Below the pieces are notes generated by a model. The model saw only the letters and a program-made list of their open reading frames with translations. It was not told the DNA's origin and did no database searches. A stretch of DNA of 64,000 bases from Nemertoderma westbladi (Eukaryota > Xenacoelomorpha > Nemertodermatida > Nemertodermatidae), in assembly GCA_032718475.1 (NCBI GenBank), contig JAUCBJ010003757.1, positions 1-64,000 on the forward strand, read 5' to 3'. This document shows, piece after piece, positions 1 to 11,405 of this stretch. The position numbers were made by a program, and so were the translations under genes. Each line of letters opens with the position of its first letter. Position 1 is the stretch's first letter.

Positions 1-65
1 CAATGAAAATTCACCCCTCTCCAGGGGGAATTCGACGCAAATAACAGCTGATTATTCTCAAAAAT

Positions 66-175
66 AAAACTGTAACCTGTTCTATTGTGGGGTTAGTTTA
101 TTGTTATGTTTAAAATAACTTACCAATGTAACCTGCTCCTTTCCCTAAATTGAGAATTTAACATTGAGGCGGGTA
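66..175 (-). repeat. Copy of a dispersed ~45-bp motif
   Basis: Read on the minus strand, this stretch has a GGAAAGGAGCAGGTTACA core followed by an A/T-rich part ending in AACAATAA. The same order of blocks occurs on the plus strand near 54,450, 59,315 and 60,530. The bases around 52,157-52,195 carry another partial copy that includes CAATAGAACAGGTTACAG. It is probably part of an old interspersed element; no ends or coding part are visible. Confidence 0.5.
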
Positions 176-240
176 TTAATTCGCCAGAGGAGGGATTTGC
201 GTCCAGTTTCCCCCCTGTCTCCAAAGTAGAGTGATAATAT

Positions 241-935
241 GATCGAGTTTTTTCACATAAGTAAAAGACTACGTCAACTCTATCATGAAAGACTGAATCG
301 GCCTATCCTTTTGAGTACCAACTCAATAACATTATTACTCTATTATTACTTTGAAGGCATTTTCACTTTACACAAACTTTTCAGATCATTGCAGGTCGAA
401 TGAGCCTGTTCTAAATTATCGAAGGTAATTTGAAGTATATTTTTTTTTAGTGATGTCCATATATCGCTTACCCCTCATATGTTAAGCCAGCATGCACCTT
501 TGGCTAAATATCCCATGAACTAATCATTCCAGTCCTAATTTGAAGGTGTCTAGATACACTAATATAATTGCGGTTCCAATGAGGCTATTCTCGATTCTGT
601 GGCATAATTAGAAGTATCATTTTTGGTGGGTATGCATAAATTGATGTGACGCGATGATGTTGAGTTCAACTGACAAATCCTTTTGTCCAATATATTTTGA
701 AGGTGCCTCTACACGGCATCGATCATTGCTGTCTATTCTTCATGAATCTATTCTTGGCAAGTGGCATAAATATAATAGAAGTATCATTTTTAGAGAATAA
801 GCAAGCATATCGTTTTGACGCGATGATGTTGAGTTCAACGTGACGACGCCTTTTGAGCAATATCTCGAGAAAGTGTCTACTCCCATTAAGTCGATCGTTG
901 AGGTGCGAATGAGCCTAAGATTAGTATTCTACGGG
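241..935. repeat. Degenerate ~170-bp tandem duplication
   Basis: The block GACGCGATGATGTTGAGTTC recurs about 170 bases apart (near 649 and 819), and GAAGTATCATTTT recurs at 611 and 778. Related text such as GAATGAGCCT recurs near 399 and 908. Three to four badly decayed units are suggested. No coding signal was seen in 1-1,000. Confidence 0.5.
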
Positions 936-1001
936 TTCAAGAAGTTGGTCAACACAATCTTATTTGGGGTGATTTTATTTTATTTGGTGTTGAATAATAT
1001 T

Positions 1002-1361
1002 TTGCCCCCTTCATGGGGACACACTAGCCCACTTCACGTAGACACACTAGCCCCTTCACGTGGACACACTAGCCCCTTTCACGTGGATACACTGCCCCCT
1101 TCACGTGGACACACTAGCCCACTTAACGTGGACACACTAGCCCACTTAACATGGACACACTAGCCCCCTCCGTATAGCACACTAGCCCCCTTCACGGGGA
1201 CACACTAGCACCCTTCACGGGGAAACACTAGCCCCCTTCACGGGGAAACAATAGCCCCCTTCACGGGGACACACTAGCTCCCTTCACGGGGAAACACTAG
1301 CCCCCCTTCACGGGGACACACGAGCCCCCTTCACGTGGACACACTAGCCCCTTTTACGGGG
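1002..1361. repeat. ~22-bp minisatellite (CCCCTTCACGGGGACACACTAG type)
   Basis: About 16 imperfect units of roughly 21-23 bases carry CCCTTCACG followed by GGGACACACTAG or TGGACACACTAG. Two subtypes (CACGTGG and CACGGGG) are segregated into the left and right halves. An open frame runs through the left half because most units are similar; it shows no family resemblance and is treated as non-coding. Confidence 0.85.
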
Positions 1362-1494
1362 CAGAAGCCGCGGGTAACCAGTAAAACATGTTGGTAATTC
1401 CGTATTTGTTGTTGAATGTTGTTTGTGTTCCTGGAGGATACATACACTTGAATCACCTCAGAAGTTCTATATATAAAAAATATATATAATATTT

Positions 1495-1692
1495 TTAATA
1501 GCATGAGGGAGAACGTCTGACAGAAAAAAATATTGATCGACAACTGCTGAGATTGTCAGCCCGATTGAGTAGCTCCTGGTAGTTAAGTCTTTTTCCGCCC
1601 AACATTGAAACCTGTGCATTTTGGATGTTGCACATGGTAGCGATGGCGAAAAGCAAAAAAAACATAGAAGTAAAGTTTGTTATTCTAACCAA
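1495..1692 (-). CDS. Doubtful small ORF with signal-peptide-like start
   Basis: This 65-codon frame begins MVRITNFTSMFFLLFAIA, a hydrophobic stretch followed by small residues that would suit a secretory signal peptide. It continues QVSMLGGKRLNYQELL, which includes a GKR of the kind used for amidation and dibasic cleavage in neuropeptide precursors. No homologue is recognised, no splice site or promoter is convincing, and the surrounding DNA is low complexity. It could be a first exon of a secreted peptide gene, but chance is the likelier explanation. Confidence 0.15.
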   Translation of the reverse strand: MVRITNFTSMFFLLFAIATMCNIQNAQVSMLGGKRLNYQELLNRADNLSSCRSIFFSVRRSPSCY

Positions 1693-1699
1693 AACAATA

Positions 1700-4600
1700 A
1701 GTAGTACAGCTAAAAGTTATTTTTGATGATAAAAAAAATATTTTGATGACAAAAAATAATTATTAATGATATAAATTTAATATTAATAGCTGTTTGGGTT
1801 GGGGGGTAGGGGCAACTGCAGCACTGCGGGGGGGGGGGGGGGGGGTGGGGGCAGCACTAGTGCTGGGAGGGCTTAGGAGGGCTAAGTCGAAATGATATCA
1901 CCATATATCATCGCTCGCGTTTCGCAAGGTGATTGATTACGGGCGAAATTAAAAGAAGGTAAGTTACTAAATAAAAAGCTACTAACTATTAATTATCAAC
2001 ATGTTGCAATATGTAGAGAAAATTCACAGAATTCAGTAATTATAAAAATTAGATAAAATAAGAATATATATAACTGCACCACTAAAACTATATTAATATT
2101 TAAAACTTATAAACCAACACCAAATCCGTAAGTTACAAACCAGACAATCTAAGCCTTGTAACAAAATCCAATCTCACTCCTCCTTCAAAATTTGACATCA
2201 TCAATTGGTATCATATCATAGTCATGGAGTCGCTTCAATCAAGTGCATAAGCCGCATACATCTTGAAATCGTAATATACTTATCTAGTCAATCGTGATAA
2301 AATCACTGTCTGTCATAAAACGGATCAAGCAGAAATGAAAATCGTGATTGATTTCGGACTAATAGAACCAGCCCGACACAAATACAGAGCCTGTACCAGT
2401 CCCTGTCGAAACTGTACCAAAAATTTTAAACATAAAACTGAAGTGTTTCAACAAACCACAGAAAGTTCAATCAATAGACGTATGAAATTATTACATATTT
2501 ACGGCAGTAATTGCGAATTATTGACAAACCCTAAACTAATGGATTCCCCTTTGTAAGAATATTATCATTCGTTCCAGTTACAGAAATAAATGGGTGACAC
2601 AAAATGCAAACAAAAGATAGGTAAAATTAAAGATGAACAATATATTCCTAATAACCCAATATCACTGTCTAATGTTCATCTCAGCAACAATTCCAAAATT
2701 TATGTGTAATTTGAGGTGAATAAATGGTGTGCAGCAGCCAGCAAGCAAACAATAAGAAGCATAGACCATGGACTCGAGCACGCATCTACAAAGTGTTTAA
2801 CTACTAACATTTAAAATGTCAAAAAGGTGGACAATTTTATAAAATACAACATTCAGAAGACAATGAAGTTACCACCGGTAATTATTACTTATATACATGG
2901 AATTATAAATAAGTTTAACAAGTGAAGTAAAGTAAAATTGACGTTGCTTACCAATAAGTGGTAGGTATTTCTCCGAATGGAGGCTTTACCAGGAAAGTGA
3001 TTCTGAAAATGGTAATATTGTGAAGTGCCAACCAGGTCTTTATGTGCTGCACTGCATACTGCAAGATCTATTTTCTCTTAAAACCGTCTAAACTCTACGG
3101 TTCTCTCATTCAGTATCCGGCCAGGGAGGAAGCGGGGAAAAAAGAACATAGGGAAAAAAAGTTCCCACGAAATATGGTACACCAACAAAAGGTTGCCAAA
3201 ATTTATTTTTTTTGCAATCTAAGATATTTAAAAAATAAACGATTTTTCTTTATTAATTTCTCCTATTTCCACAAGTTAGGTAGAAAAACTTATCTACGAG
3301 CAGAAACGTGATTAGATCAAGTTTGTGTTCCCGCTTCCCACTTTACATTAAATATGTTTCACTTTGTACTGTACCTGTTCTACACAACATTTGGTCTTCA
3401 CTGTGTTAGTATTTTACGGTTTGACCACTTGAAAAGGCTATTCTTGGCTGTCTGAATGTCGGCAGCTGAAAACTGGCGGTAAGCAACGTCTGGTTCGCAA
3501 ATTGTTGTCCTATGTTTGCCGTACGTAATCATGAGGGGTCATCCTTAAATTACATAACGCTTTTTGTACGAAACTGGATCCCCCCCCCCCCCCCCCCCCG
3601 TCACAATGTGTCACGATAGCTCGGATCCGCCATATGTCACCTCACGCAATACGTTCCAAATTTAATAACTTTATATTAATCATACATAGTAATTCGATGA
3701 AATATTTGTTCTTGTCCATTAAGCATTACTCAGCCACTCAGCATACAGCTCAGTTTATTAATAGGCATGGGCCCAAGGCTATGTATAGTCGGACAAGAGG
3801 CTGACTGGCTGGGCACCAAGCTGAGAGTTTTTAGATTGGATAATTTACTTGTCATAATTGACTAGACAATTTTGTTGTGTCACTTTTTTTCCGACCCCCC
3901 ATCCCATATGTCACACACTGTCACGATATGTTGGTACCACCCCCTCCCCTCCCCTCCCGTGCGTTACAATATTTAAGAATGGCCACTTACCTGCGAGCTA
4001 TTTTACTTCACGAGCACAACTTTAAATATCAGAGAGCATTTTTTTAACACCATCGAAAAATAAGCAAGAAAATAAAATAAATAATAACTACGATCTATAT
4101 AACTTATATTTATAATGTGATAGTAATATAATAAAGTATATGACATTAGCACAGCAAATGATTAAAAATACACTAAAAGGAAACACAAATTGCAATACAG
4201 TTCCTTTACAAACCTGTAACAATTAATACATCCCATCCGGAAAATATCAGAAAATTTAAGAGATTATTTTAACTGCAAAAAACGGATATTTGGACCGACA
4301 GATTCATAAAAATCACAATTAATCGCGCTTCTAAATAATGTACACTAAAATGACAAAAAAAGCGATAAATTTGTGAGACACAAAATGGCACAAATATAAA
4401 TTCAAAATGAATTGTAATCTTTTAGATCTACTTAGAGTTTGGTAGAAGAAACCCCATCCCGAATCACTTGAAATTAAGTAAAGATAATATTGGTAAGTCT
4501 ATAGTCGGAAATCTCAAAGATTACAACAAGTGTCTACTAAGTACAGCGAGAAAATATGAATTTAGGAAGTATATAGAAGAAAAGTATATACGGTACTTAG

Positions 4601-5800
4601 TACTTACTTATTCATGTAAAAATAGCATGTTATGTAGTACAAGATGGACCACTGCCTCAGGAACAACTATAAAAACACAGATGCTACATAGTATCAATGG
4701 TTGCATTAAGAGATGGTTGGTATAATATTCTGATGGTAAATATTATCTGCAAGCTATGGTTTTATCAATAGGCATATGAATAATAATTACACGTAGCCGT
4801 AATTATTAAATAATTAACTTTATATATTAGGATTATATAAGCTTAGTGTATATTAATAAATATTACCCATGAAAGCGTAGCCTTGCCGACTATTGTAGCT
4901 CGAATATTGAAGTGAATTAAGAAACCCATTCGATTCTCATTCTTGTTTTTATGTTTTTAAAAGCAGCTAAGCAGTAGGCCTATTGAATACAGATAAATAA
5001 GTTGTCAGTCCGACAGCATTGTATAATAAGTAAGAATTAAGTTGGTTAAGGTTATCCGGAGTAGGAAAGGGTGTTTACGTTGTACGTCCATTAATTATAA
5101 ATAATAATGGGGTAAGATTGGGTTAGCTAAACTGAAACCTGATATATAAATGCTTTCAAAGTAACTTAAAACTATATTATATCTCCAAGCATAAAGGTGG
5201 AACATAGTAGTGCACAATCGAGTTTGATATCTTATCTAATATATTATAACTATTTATATAGTATATGGCACCAATCCAATATTTTATAGGTCTAGAAATA
5301 ACCCTAATGGTTGCAGCTAACTTGTAAAACACTAAACATATATTTAATAAACCGGTATAGCGTTAGAGGCCGAAGCATTCAAGGTATCGTCACCTGAATA
5401 TTTACACGAATAAAATAAGAAGATGTATGTATCACATACAGCACCCTCTTTATATATATCTAAGTAATATATTGTAAAATAGTAAATAATATATAAATAA
5501 TTGATATGAGTTAATTTCTGTATGATAATGCTGAACTAGAATAAAACCAAGCGAGCAAAACAAATTTGTATATCAAACCAGATTCGAAATCATTAAGAAC
5601 ACAACTCAATATTTACGCTCAGTTGCAATTAATCAGTTAATTGATTAACTATGTTAAACTTCAACGGGGTTATTCTGATAATTAGCATCCATATGGGGAG
5701 ATAGTTAAAAACTATTTATCTCGCATGTCAAAACTGATATCAATTATTTATAATAGAATCTCTAAATATATATGTATACCGGTATATATAATTCATCATC
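1700..5800. other. No gene seen; AT-rich DNA with homopolymer tracts
   Basis: I found no recognisable coding region, RNA gene or complete mobile element here. There is a G18 tract at 1,828-1,845, a C20 tract at 3,580-3,599 and a C-rich stretch near 3,938-3,958. Open frames at 2,335-2,556, 3,042-3,311 and 4,468-4,725 show no domain and no codon pattern that separates them from chance. The stretch may be intronic to paxillin, whose 5' exons are missing, or intergenic. Confidence 0.5.
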
Positions 5801-5821
5801 ACAGCTGCGCGTATATCGGTA

Positions 5822-6139
5822 TGCTAAACTGCGACATAGTCATCATGATAAACATGGATATCGTTATGAGAAACCGGGATATCGTTACGATAAACTGGGA
5901 TATCGTTATAATAAAGCGGGATATCGCGATAATAAACCGTGATATCGCTATAATATTCTGGGACATCGTTATAAAGCGTGGATATCGTACTATTATAAAC
6001 TGGTATATCGCTGCACTGGACTGGGATATCGTTATAATAAACTGGGATATCTTTATGATAAATTAGGATATCGTGTTATGATGACCTGGTATATCATCTG
6101 TTAATCCTGGATATCGTCTGTCAACCGAGTGATATCGTC
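5822..6139. repeat. ~24-bp GATATCGTTATNATAAACTGG minisatellite overlapping the tmem198 stop
   Basis: About a dozen imperfect units centred on the EcoRV-like palindrome GATATC, mostly GGGATATCGTTATAATAAAC, run from about 5,822. They continue past the minus-strand stop codon at 6,101-6,103 into the last codons of tmem198. There the units encode the DDI motifs in the protein tail (DDITRLTDDIQD). The array therefore forms both the 3' UTR start and the C-terminus. Confidence 0.8.
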
Positions 6140-7282
6140 GCCCTGCAGGACAGTGGTCTGCACCAAGGGCTCACTGTCCGCCGATTGGCTGCCCTCATGG
6201 TAACTGCGAACCCTCGCGGGCCGGGTCTCGTCCACCGGGGCGCAAGCTGGCAGCTCGACCACCTCCGGCATGTAGGTAATCCGTCGCAACGTGGATGAGA
6301 GGAACCCGCCCACCCGGTTGTAGTAACTCTGGCTGATCATATCGCCTCCCATCGAACGGCCCACTCGGTGCCGCTTAGGGGTGCGTTCCGTCTCCATTGT
6401 AACGCTATCCGAGCGGTGTCGGTTGCGTTGCCAACTCAGTCTCCGTTTCTCAGCCTCCCCCGCTGCCCTACTCTCTCGGTTCTCCTCTTTAACGCGCTCC
6501 TTACGTCGTCGTATCTTTCGCTTCAGCGTGCTCTCGTGTGAGAAATCCTTCCCGGTAATGCACCACTGAATGGGAACCCCCACAAGGAATAGAATGGGCC
6601 AAATGGCCACTATAAACCAGGTGTACCAGCACAAATAGTCCCGGAAGTTCTGCGCATCCAACTCCCCTTCAGTGTCCAACAGCCGGTTAAATAAAAATTT
6701 AACGCTATAAAAACGATTCAGAAAATAGTCCACGGGTATCATCACCATGACAGCACCAATCAGAGCCGTGCTCACGATAGTCATAGTTCGTTGCCATTGC
6801 AGTATAGCCAATCCGCATAGCGCAGCGCAAGCGAACATAGTAGCTATGGTTACCCAAATCGTAGGGAAGTCAACAAAAATCTGAGCGATGAGCAAAGGGA
6901 TTATAGAGAATACGAGGCCGGCCTGGAGACCGTTGAGGAACAACCCGAACCAGGCGACCATGTAGGTGACGCCAGCGAGAAGAAACCCTCCACCCAACGC
7001 TATGAGCGCGTTGTACAGAGAGGTGAGTACTTGTTCGCTCTGGGCCACTAGATAAACAACGACGGCCCCCGTAATGAATCCACTCATTAGTAGAACCAGT
7101 TTAAACAATCTGTAGCCCGCGAATACGTAGAGGATTCCGACAAAGAAGGAGACGGCTAGGGTGACGACTTCCCCGATCTCGTAGAAGTCAGGGTCCAATG
7201 CGTAGCAATCGATAGTGTGGTTGGGTAGGTTGGAGCCAGGCCAGATCGTAACGGCCGCGTTACTGTCTGAGTTAACAGACAT
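6101..7282 (-). CDS. tmem198: TMEM198-like seven-pass membrane protein (DUF4203)
   Basis: This is a complete 393-residue frame with a true ATG. Seven hydrophobic segments lie at about residues 38-59, 62-81, 93-111, 115-136, 141-163, 167-188 and 219-240. A strongly basic cytoplasmic-type tail follows (KRKIRRRKERVKEE near 254), then a GGDMISQSYYNRVGG stretch matching the GDVLSPSY region of vertebrate TMEM198. Order, length and the CYALDPDFYEIG lead-in fit the family. Vertebrate TMEM198 is a plasma-membrane protein reported to bind LRP6 and promote Wnt signalling; that role is family knowledge, not shown here. GC content is much higher than in the neighbourhood, as expected of coding sequence. 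A possible 3' splice site (ATATTTTCAG, AG at 7,323-7,324) would place a 5' UTR intron just upstream of the ATG. The final dozen residues are made from the 24-bp repeat. Confidence 0.93.
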   Translation of the reverse strand: MSVNSDSNAAVTIWPGSNLPNHTIDCYALDPDFYEIGEVVTLAVSFFVGILYVFAGYRLFKLVLLMSGFITGAVVVYLVAQSEQVLTSLYNALIALGGGFLLAGVTYMVAWFGLFLNGLQAGLVFSIIPLLIAQIFVDFPTIWVTIATMFACAALCGLAILQWQRTMTIVSTALIGAVMVMIPVDYFLNRFYSVKFLFNRLLDTEGELDAQNFRDYLCWYTWFIVAIWPILFLVGVPIQWCITGKDFSHESTLKRKIRRRKERVKEENRESRAAGEAEKRRLSWQRNRHRSDSVTMETERTPKRHRVGRSMGGDMISQSYYNRVGGFLSSTLRRITYMPEVVELPACAPVDETRPARVRSYHEGSQSADSEPLVQTTVLQGDDITRLTDDIQD

Positions 7283-7329
7283 TATGGAAGATTTATACAG
7301 AAGTCGATTCCAAGATGTACTTCTGAAAA

Positions 7330-8920
7330 TATTATGTAAAAGGAATACACCGGTACAACAAAGTTAGCTGTACCTTTATCAACAGGTGGCGGTGTGAAAG
7401 TAATCGTATCATATAGCATCATATAGTAATAATCATAATATTTCGTTAAAACCACAAATCATCATCGACATATTATTTTACAATGTAAGTAATCGCAATC
7501 GTATATCATCTGCTTTTTAGCCGTTGCTATGATATTCTTGAAAATAATTTCATAAGACCGTTAGAATATGTGAATATATATATATACAGTCAGATACATA
7601 CCGATATTAGGCCTATATTATAAATCGTTCTAATCACTGTCATTTACACTTTACACATAGGCCTAATCCCAGGAATATTCTCTTGATTAATATCAATTGA
7701 CAACACTCTATAAATAATGAAGTTAACCAGATAGACATAAAATAATCTAATCACGTTACATTTTTTATCCAAAATGTATAGGCCTACATCACACAACTTT
7801 GTAATATAGAACATTTCAACTCTGGCTTACAAACATGACACAGAGGCATTAATATATATATAATATAGTCTGTAATGAAGTAAAGGCTTTATTTCAAGAA
7901 GCTGAGAACAGGAGAAGGGTAACTGTAAATAACTGTCTGGACAATCTAGAAATGTTATTTAGACGATTATTTCCCACAGACCATAGACTTAGTGCTAAGA
8001 TAGATTCATGCCCGTTTAATTAAAGTAGAAAATATGAAATAAGGCTATGTGTAAAATGTGGCTATTTGTCTGATTGTTAATTAAACAAAAGATGCATTAA
8101 TAGGCCTACAATACTGCAATAGGCTTATATTTACTTTTATTGTTAATGCAATACCGGTATATCAGTATATAGAGTTAGACACCTGCCTCGGAACATACCG
8201 GTATTGCTGATAAGTATCAATACATAATTCTATCTGACCAGCTGACTGTCTGAGTTCAACTCTCTATTAGCGATGTACACTTTTATTTTAACATGTAATA
8301 ATATTTTAGCGTACCGGTATTTTCATTTCGTTTGTAATCTTATTTTAATATGGTGGCATAGTATATGGTATAGGCCTAGCCTAAGTCGTTTTGTTTTCAT
8401 TCACTGTTCAACTTTGTCCTGTTTTATTATGAGCCGCAGTTTTATGTATAGGCCTACGCTTCTATGACAGCGGTGTCTCCACCCAAAATAATATATAAAT
8501 AATAATAGGCCTACTGTAATCAGGTAATTGTAATAGGCCTAATAATAATGCGTCTGGCAGTCTGGTGGGTTGGGTACCAAACTGCCAACGGCTGACCGCG
8601 ACCGGTAGCCTATGTCCTGATGTCGTATCGTAACCAGTCAGGCAGGTAGGCCTAATGGCTGGTGTAGTAGGTACTGTAGTAGTACCTGAGTACGGTAGTA
8701 CAGTAGTCACTGTACAGCACTCACTGGATCAGCAGATGTAGTACAGTAGTAGGCCTACTGCTCTGCTGCTACCGAATACCGGTCAGCCGCCAGCCGGTAC
8801 CGGCAGACCGGTACCGTACTGTAACTGAATTGGGCGAAGAATGCACAACTGCTGAACTGCACAAGCCTTGCAGCCTTGACTACTTTACATACGGTAGGCC
8901 TATTACAGTAGTAGGCCTAT
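7330..8920. other. Non-coding stretch rich in TAGGCCTA and ACCGGT palindromes
   Basis: No gene is seen upstream of tmem198. The palindrome TAGGCCTA, or its core AGGCCT, recurs about a dozen times between 7,610 and 8,915, often next to GTAGTA runs. ACCGGTA-type palindromes cluster at 8,150-8,210 and 8,760-8,930. GC content rises towards 8,550-8,900. This could include the tmem198 promoter, but no TATA or initiator element can be defended. Confidence 0.45.
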
Positions 8921-9116
8921 TACCGGTATGCTTTTCACTTTTGCTTTCGTCATTAAACAACGAACAGCTGATACTACAACAATGAAAACATCACAGCAGA
9001 GCATAGCTCAGTATCCAATCGCACGCAATACCAAGGACACCTTTCTGCCTTTGTCCTATACAGCTATAGACACACAACTGCATCATAAGTCAGTAAATGT
9101 AAATGGTGACTCTGGA

Positions 9117-9230
9117 CCCCCCCCCCCCCCCCCCCCCCCCCCTTACCGCCAAGGCGTACGCCTTGCTCACCACCCACCCACAATCTCAATAAAGATTGTT
9201 GTAGAAAATTAGGGGGGGGGGGGGGGGGGG
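9117..9230. repeat. Facing C26 and G19 homopolymer tracts
   Basis: C26 at 9,117-9,142 and G19 at 9,212-9,230 flank a 69-base spacer with AATAAAG. The two tracts are complementary and could pair into a hairpin, or separately form G-quadruplex or i-motif structures. Open frames here are proline or glycine homopolymers and are not genes. Confidence 0.7.
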
Positions 9231-9684
9231 TGGTTTCATGAAGCCTACCTGAAATACAATAAGACACTTTATTCCATACACATGATGCTTGTGATTTGTG
9301 TAGATCGATTGCGCCCGAGCCTATATTTAATTACTAAAACAATCTAGAACATAGTTTTCTAATAATAAATCATTTATTGGGTGCTAAAATTGTTCGTGTT
9401 AGTAATAACACGAACTTTGTGTTCCTATTTCATATTTGATTGCAGATTTGGAACCTCTGCAAGTTATACTGTAAGTGTGATTACTGATTCCTAGCTCAGG
9501 GCGATTGTAGGGCCTTATCGCCCCTTGCACCTTTATCGCCCCTGGCCCTTATCGCCCCCTGGGAACTTATCGCCCCTCAAATGGTCCTTTATCGCCCCTT
9601 GGGAACATATCGCCCCCGGGTCTTTATCGCCCCTGGGTCTTTATCGCCCCTGGTAACTTATCCCCACTGTGACAAATATGAATT

Positions 9685-10303
9685 TTGAATGGGAGTAGCT
9701 TTGGTATTGGTATTGGTGTCGTTTATTTGTGTCATAAGAGTCTGTATCTGGAGGACAAATCGAAGGAATATATCAACTTACTTAATAGCTACGGATTTGT
9801 ACAATTAATTAATTCACCTACTCGTATTAGCTCCTGGACTACTGTAATAATACCGGTTCAACTATTCAAACTGAATCTATCATAGATCATGTAATTACAA
9901 ATGTTACATCTTGTTTATCAACATCGGGAACTTTTAAAGTAAACATCGGTACCGGTACATCAGACACCATCAACCCACCTTTACTTGGCTCCAAAACTAT
10001 TCCTGTTATTTTAAAAAAGCTGATCATCATACGGCATTTCACTTTTCAAATTTCAATATTACAAACTTTCTTCACGATATTCAACTAACTTCTAACTGGT
10101 CTTACACTGATAAAAAAGTTGAAAATATTGAAAAATGTAATGTTTTTTTATGACAAACTGAAGAAAATTTGCAATAAACACGTCCCGACAAAACACATAA
10201 CGGCAAACCGTAAAATTCCGGATATACCGTTCCGGATGTCGGATTCTCTTCTAGCTTGCACCTTACAGAAAAATAAATTATATCGTACTGTAATTATCTA
10301 AAA
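9685..10303 (+). pseudogene. Decayed non-LTR retrotransposon (LINE) endonuclease fragment
   Basis: The frame LLNSYGFVQLINSPTRIS followed, after a shift near 9,855, by SIIDHVITN is the signature end of the apurinic endonuclease domain in Jockey/CR1-type LINEs. A later frame (10,119-10,301) reads KVENIEKCNVFFYDKLKKI and PDIPFRMSDSLL, typical of the linker before reverse transcriptase. Several shifts and stops break it, and the reverse transcriptase itself is absent. It lies inside the foldback-like element and is unrelated to the LINE at 17,967-19,699. Confidence 0.7.
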
Positions 10304-11035
10304 TCTCCATCTGGGGCTAACCACAACATTTATAAAAAAAATGCCGCAATAAATGAACTTCCACATTGCGTGCCGCATAAAAATTATACTATCAAACAAA
10401 ATTTCAGGAAAGTGGAGATAATATTAGGAAAACGTGGGTTTATTATAAACTCTGCCCTGCATAGGAATCGGAAGTCTAGCATCCCAAAACAATTAACGAT
10501 AAAAACGTGGGTGACTACGTGGCCGACACCCACTTTTTAAACTCGAATTTGTGGAACTCCAGTAGTTTTCAGTGGACTCATTATGTGTTCTCATATAGAG
10601 CTTCGAATTTGGGGTAGTATAAGCATTACTCTGGTTGACCTTGAATTAACAACTTCCTACAAATTAATAGTAAAAAACAACCGAAAATGTGGGTTTGCTC
10701 CAACGTCCGACACCATCGTATTGACCATATGCTAATCTTGTCATCAAAGTCAGGTACGGTAATTCAATATTGCAATAGAATCAACCCAAAATTTGCTGAA
10801 TGTGGTGTAAATTGTCTTCGGCTACTTGTTTTCTTACCCGCTCCGTTATAAATAAAAACAATATGTTATAAAATATGTTATAAATAGAGTATATTAAAAT
10901 CATTAATAATTAAACTGCATGTATACTGACATAGGTAAAATTTGAATAGTATGTACAAAGGTCTAGTGCAAAAAATACGTTAAAATAAATCGAGTTGATA
11001 AAAATAGTAAGATTTAAGCTCAGTAAGTTAGGGTA

Positions 11036-11405
11036 TGCCTGTACGCTGTCAAGGGTGGTCTTCCACATTAAAGGAATGCCTGTTCACCACCATGGGTGAT
11101 CTTCCACATTTAACCCTCCACTCTGTTTCCTAAAGGAATGCCTGTTCACCTCCATGGTTGATCTTCCACAGTAAACCCTTCCACTCCGTTTCCTAAAGGA
11201 ATGCCTGTTCACCACCATGGGTGATCTTCCACAGTAAACCCTTCCACTCCGTTTCCTAAAGGAATGCCTGATCACCACCATGGGTGATCTTTCACATTAA
11301 ACCCTTCCACACTGTTTCCTAAAGGAATGCCTGTTCACCTCCATGGTTGATCTTCCACAGTAAACCCTTCCACTCTGTTTCCTATAGGAATGCATGTTCA
11401 TCACC
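11036..11405. repeat. 63-bp minisatellite, ~6 copies
   Basis: Units carry GGAATGCCTGTTCACC, CCATGGGTGATCTTCCACA and AAACCCTTCCACTCCGTTT. The 63-bp period equals 21 codons, which gives an open repetitive frame on the minus strand that is not thought to be a gene. Two diverged, inverted pieces of the unit (for example GTGACCAGGCATTCC) appear at about 12,622-12,700. Confidence 0.8.
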
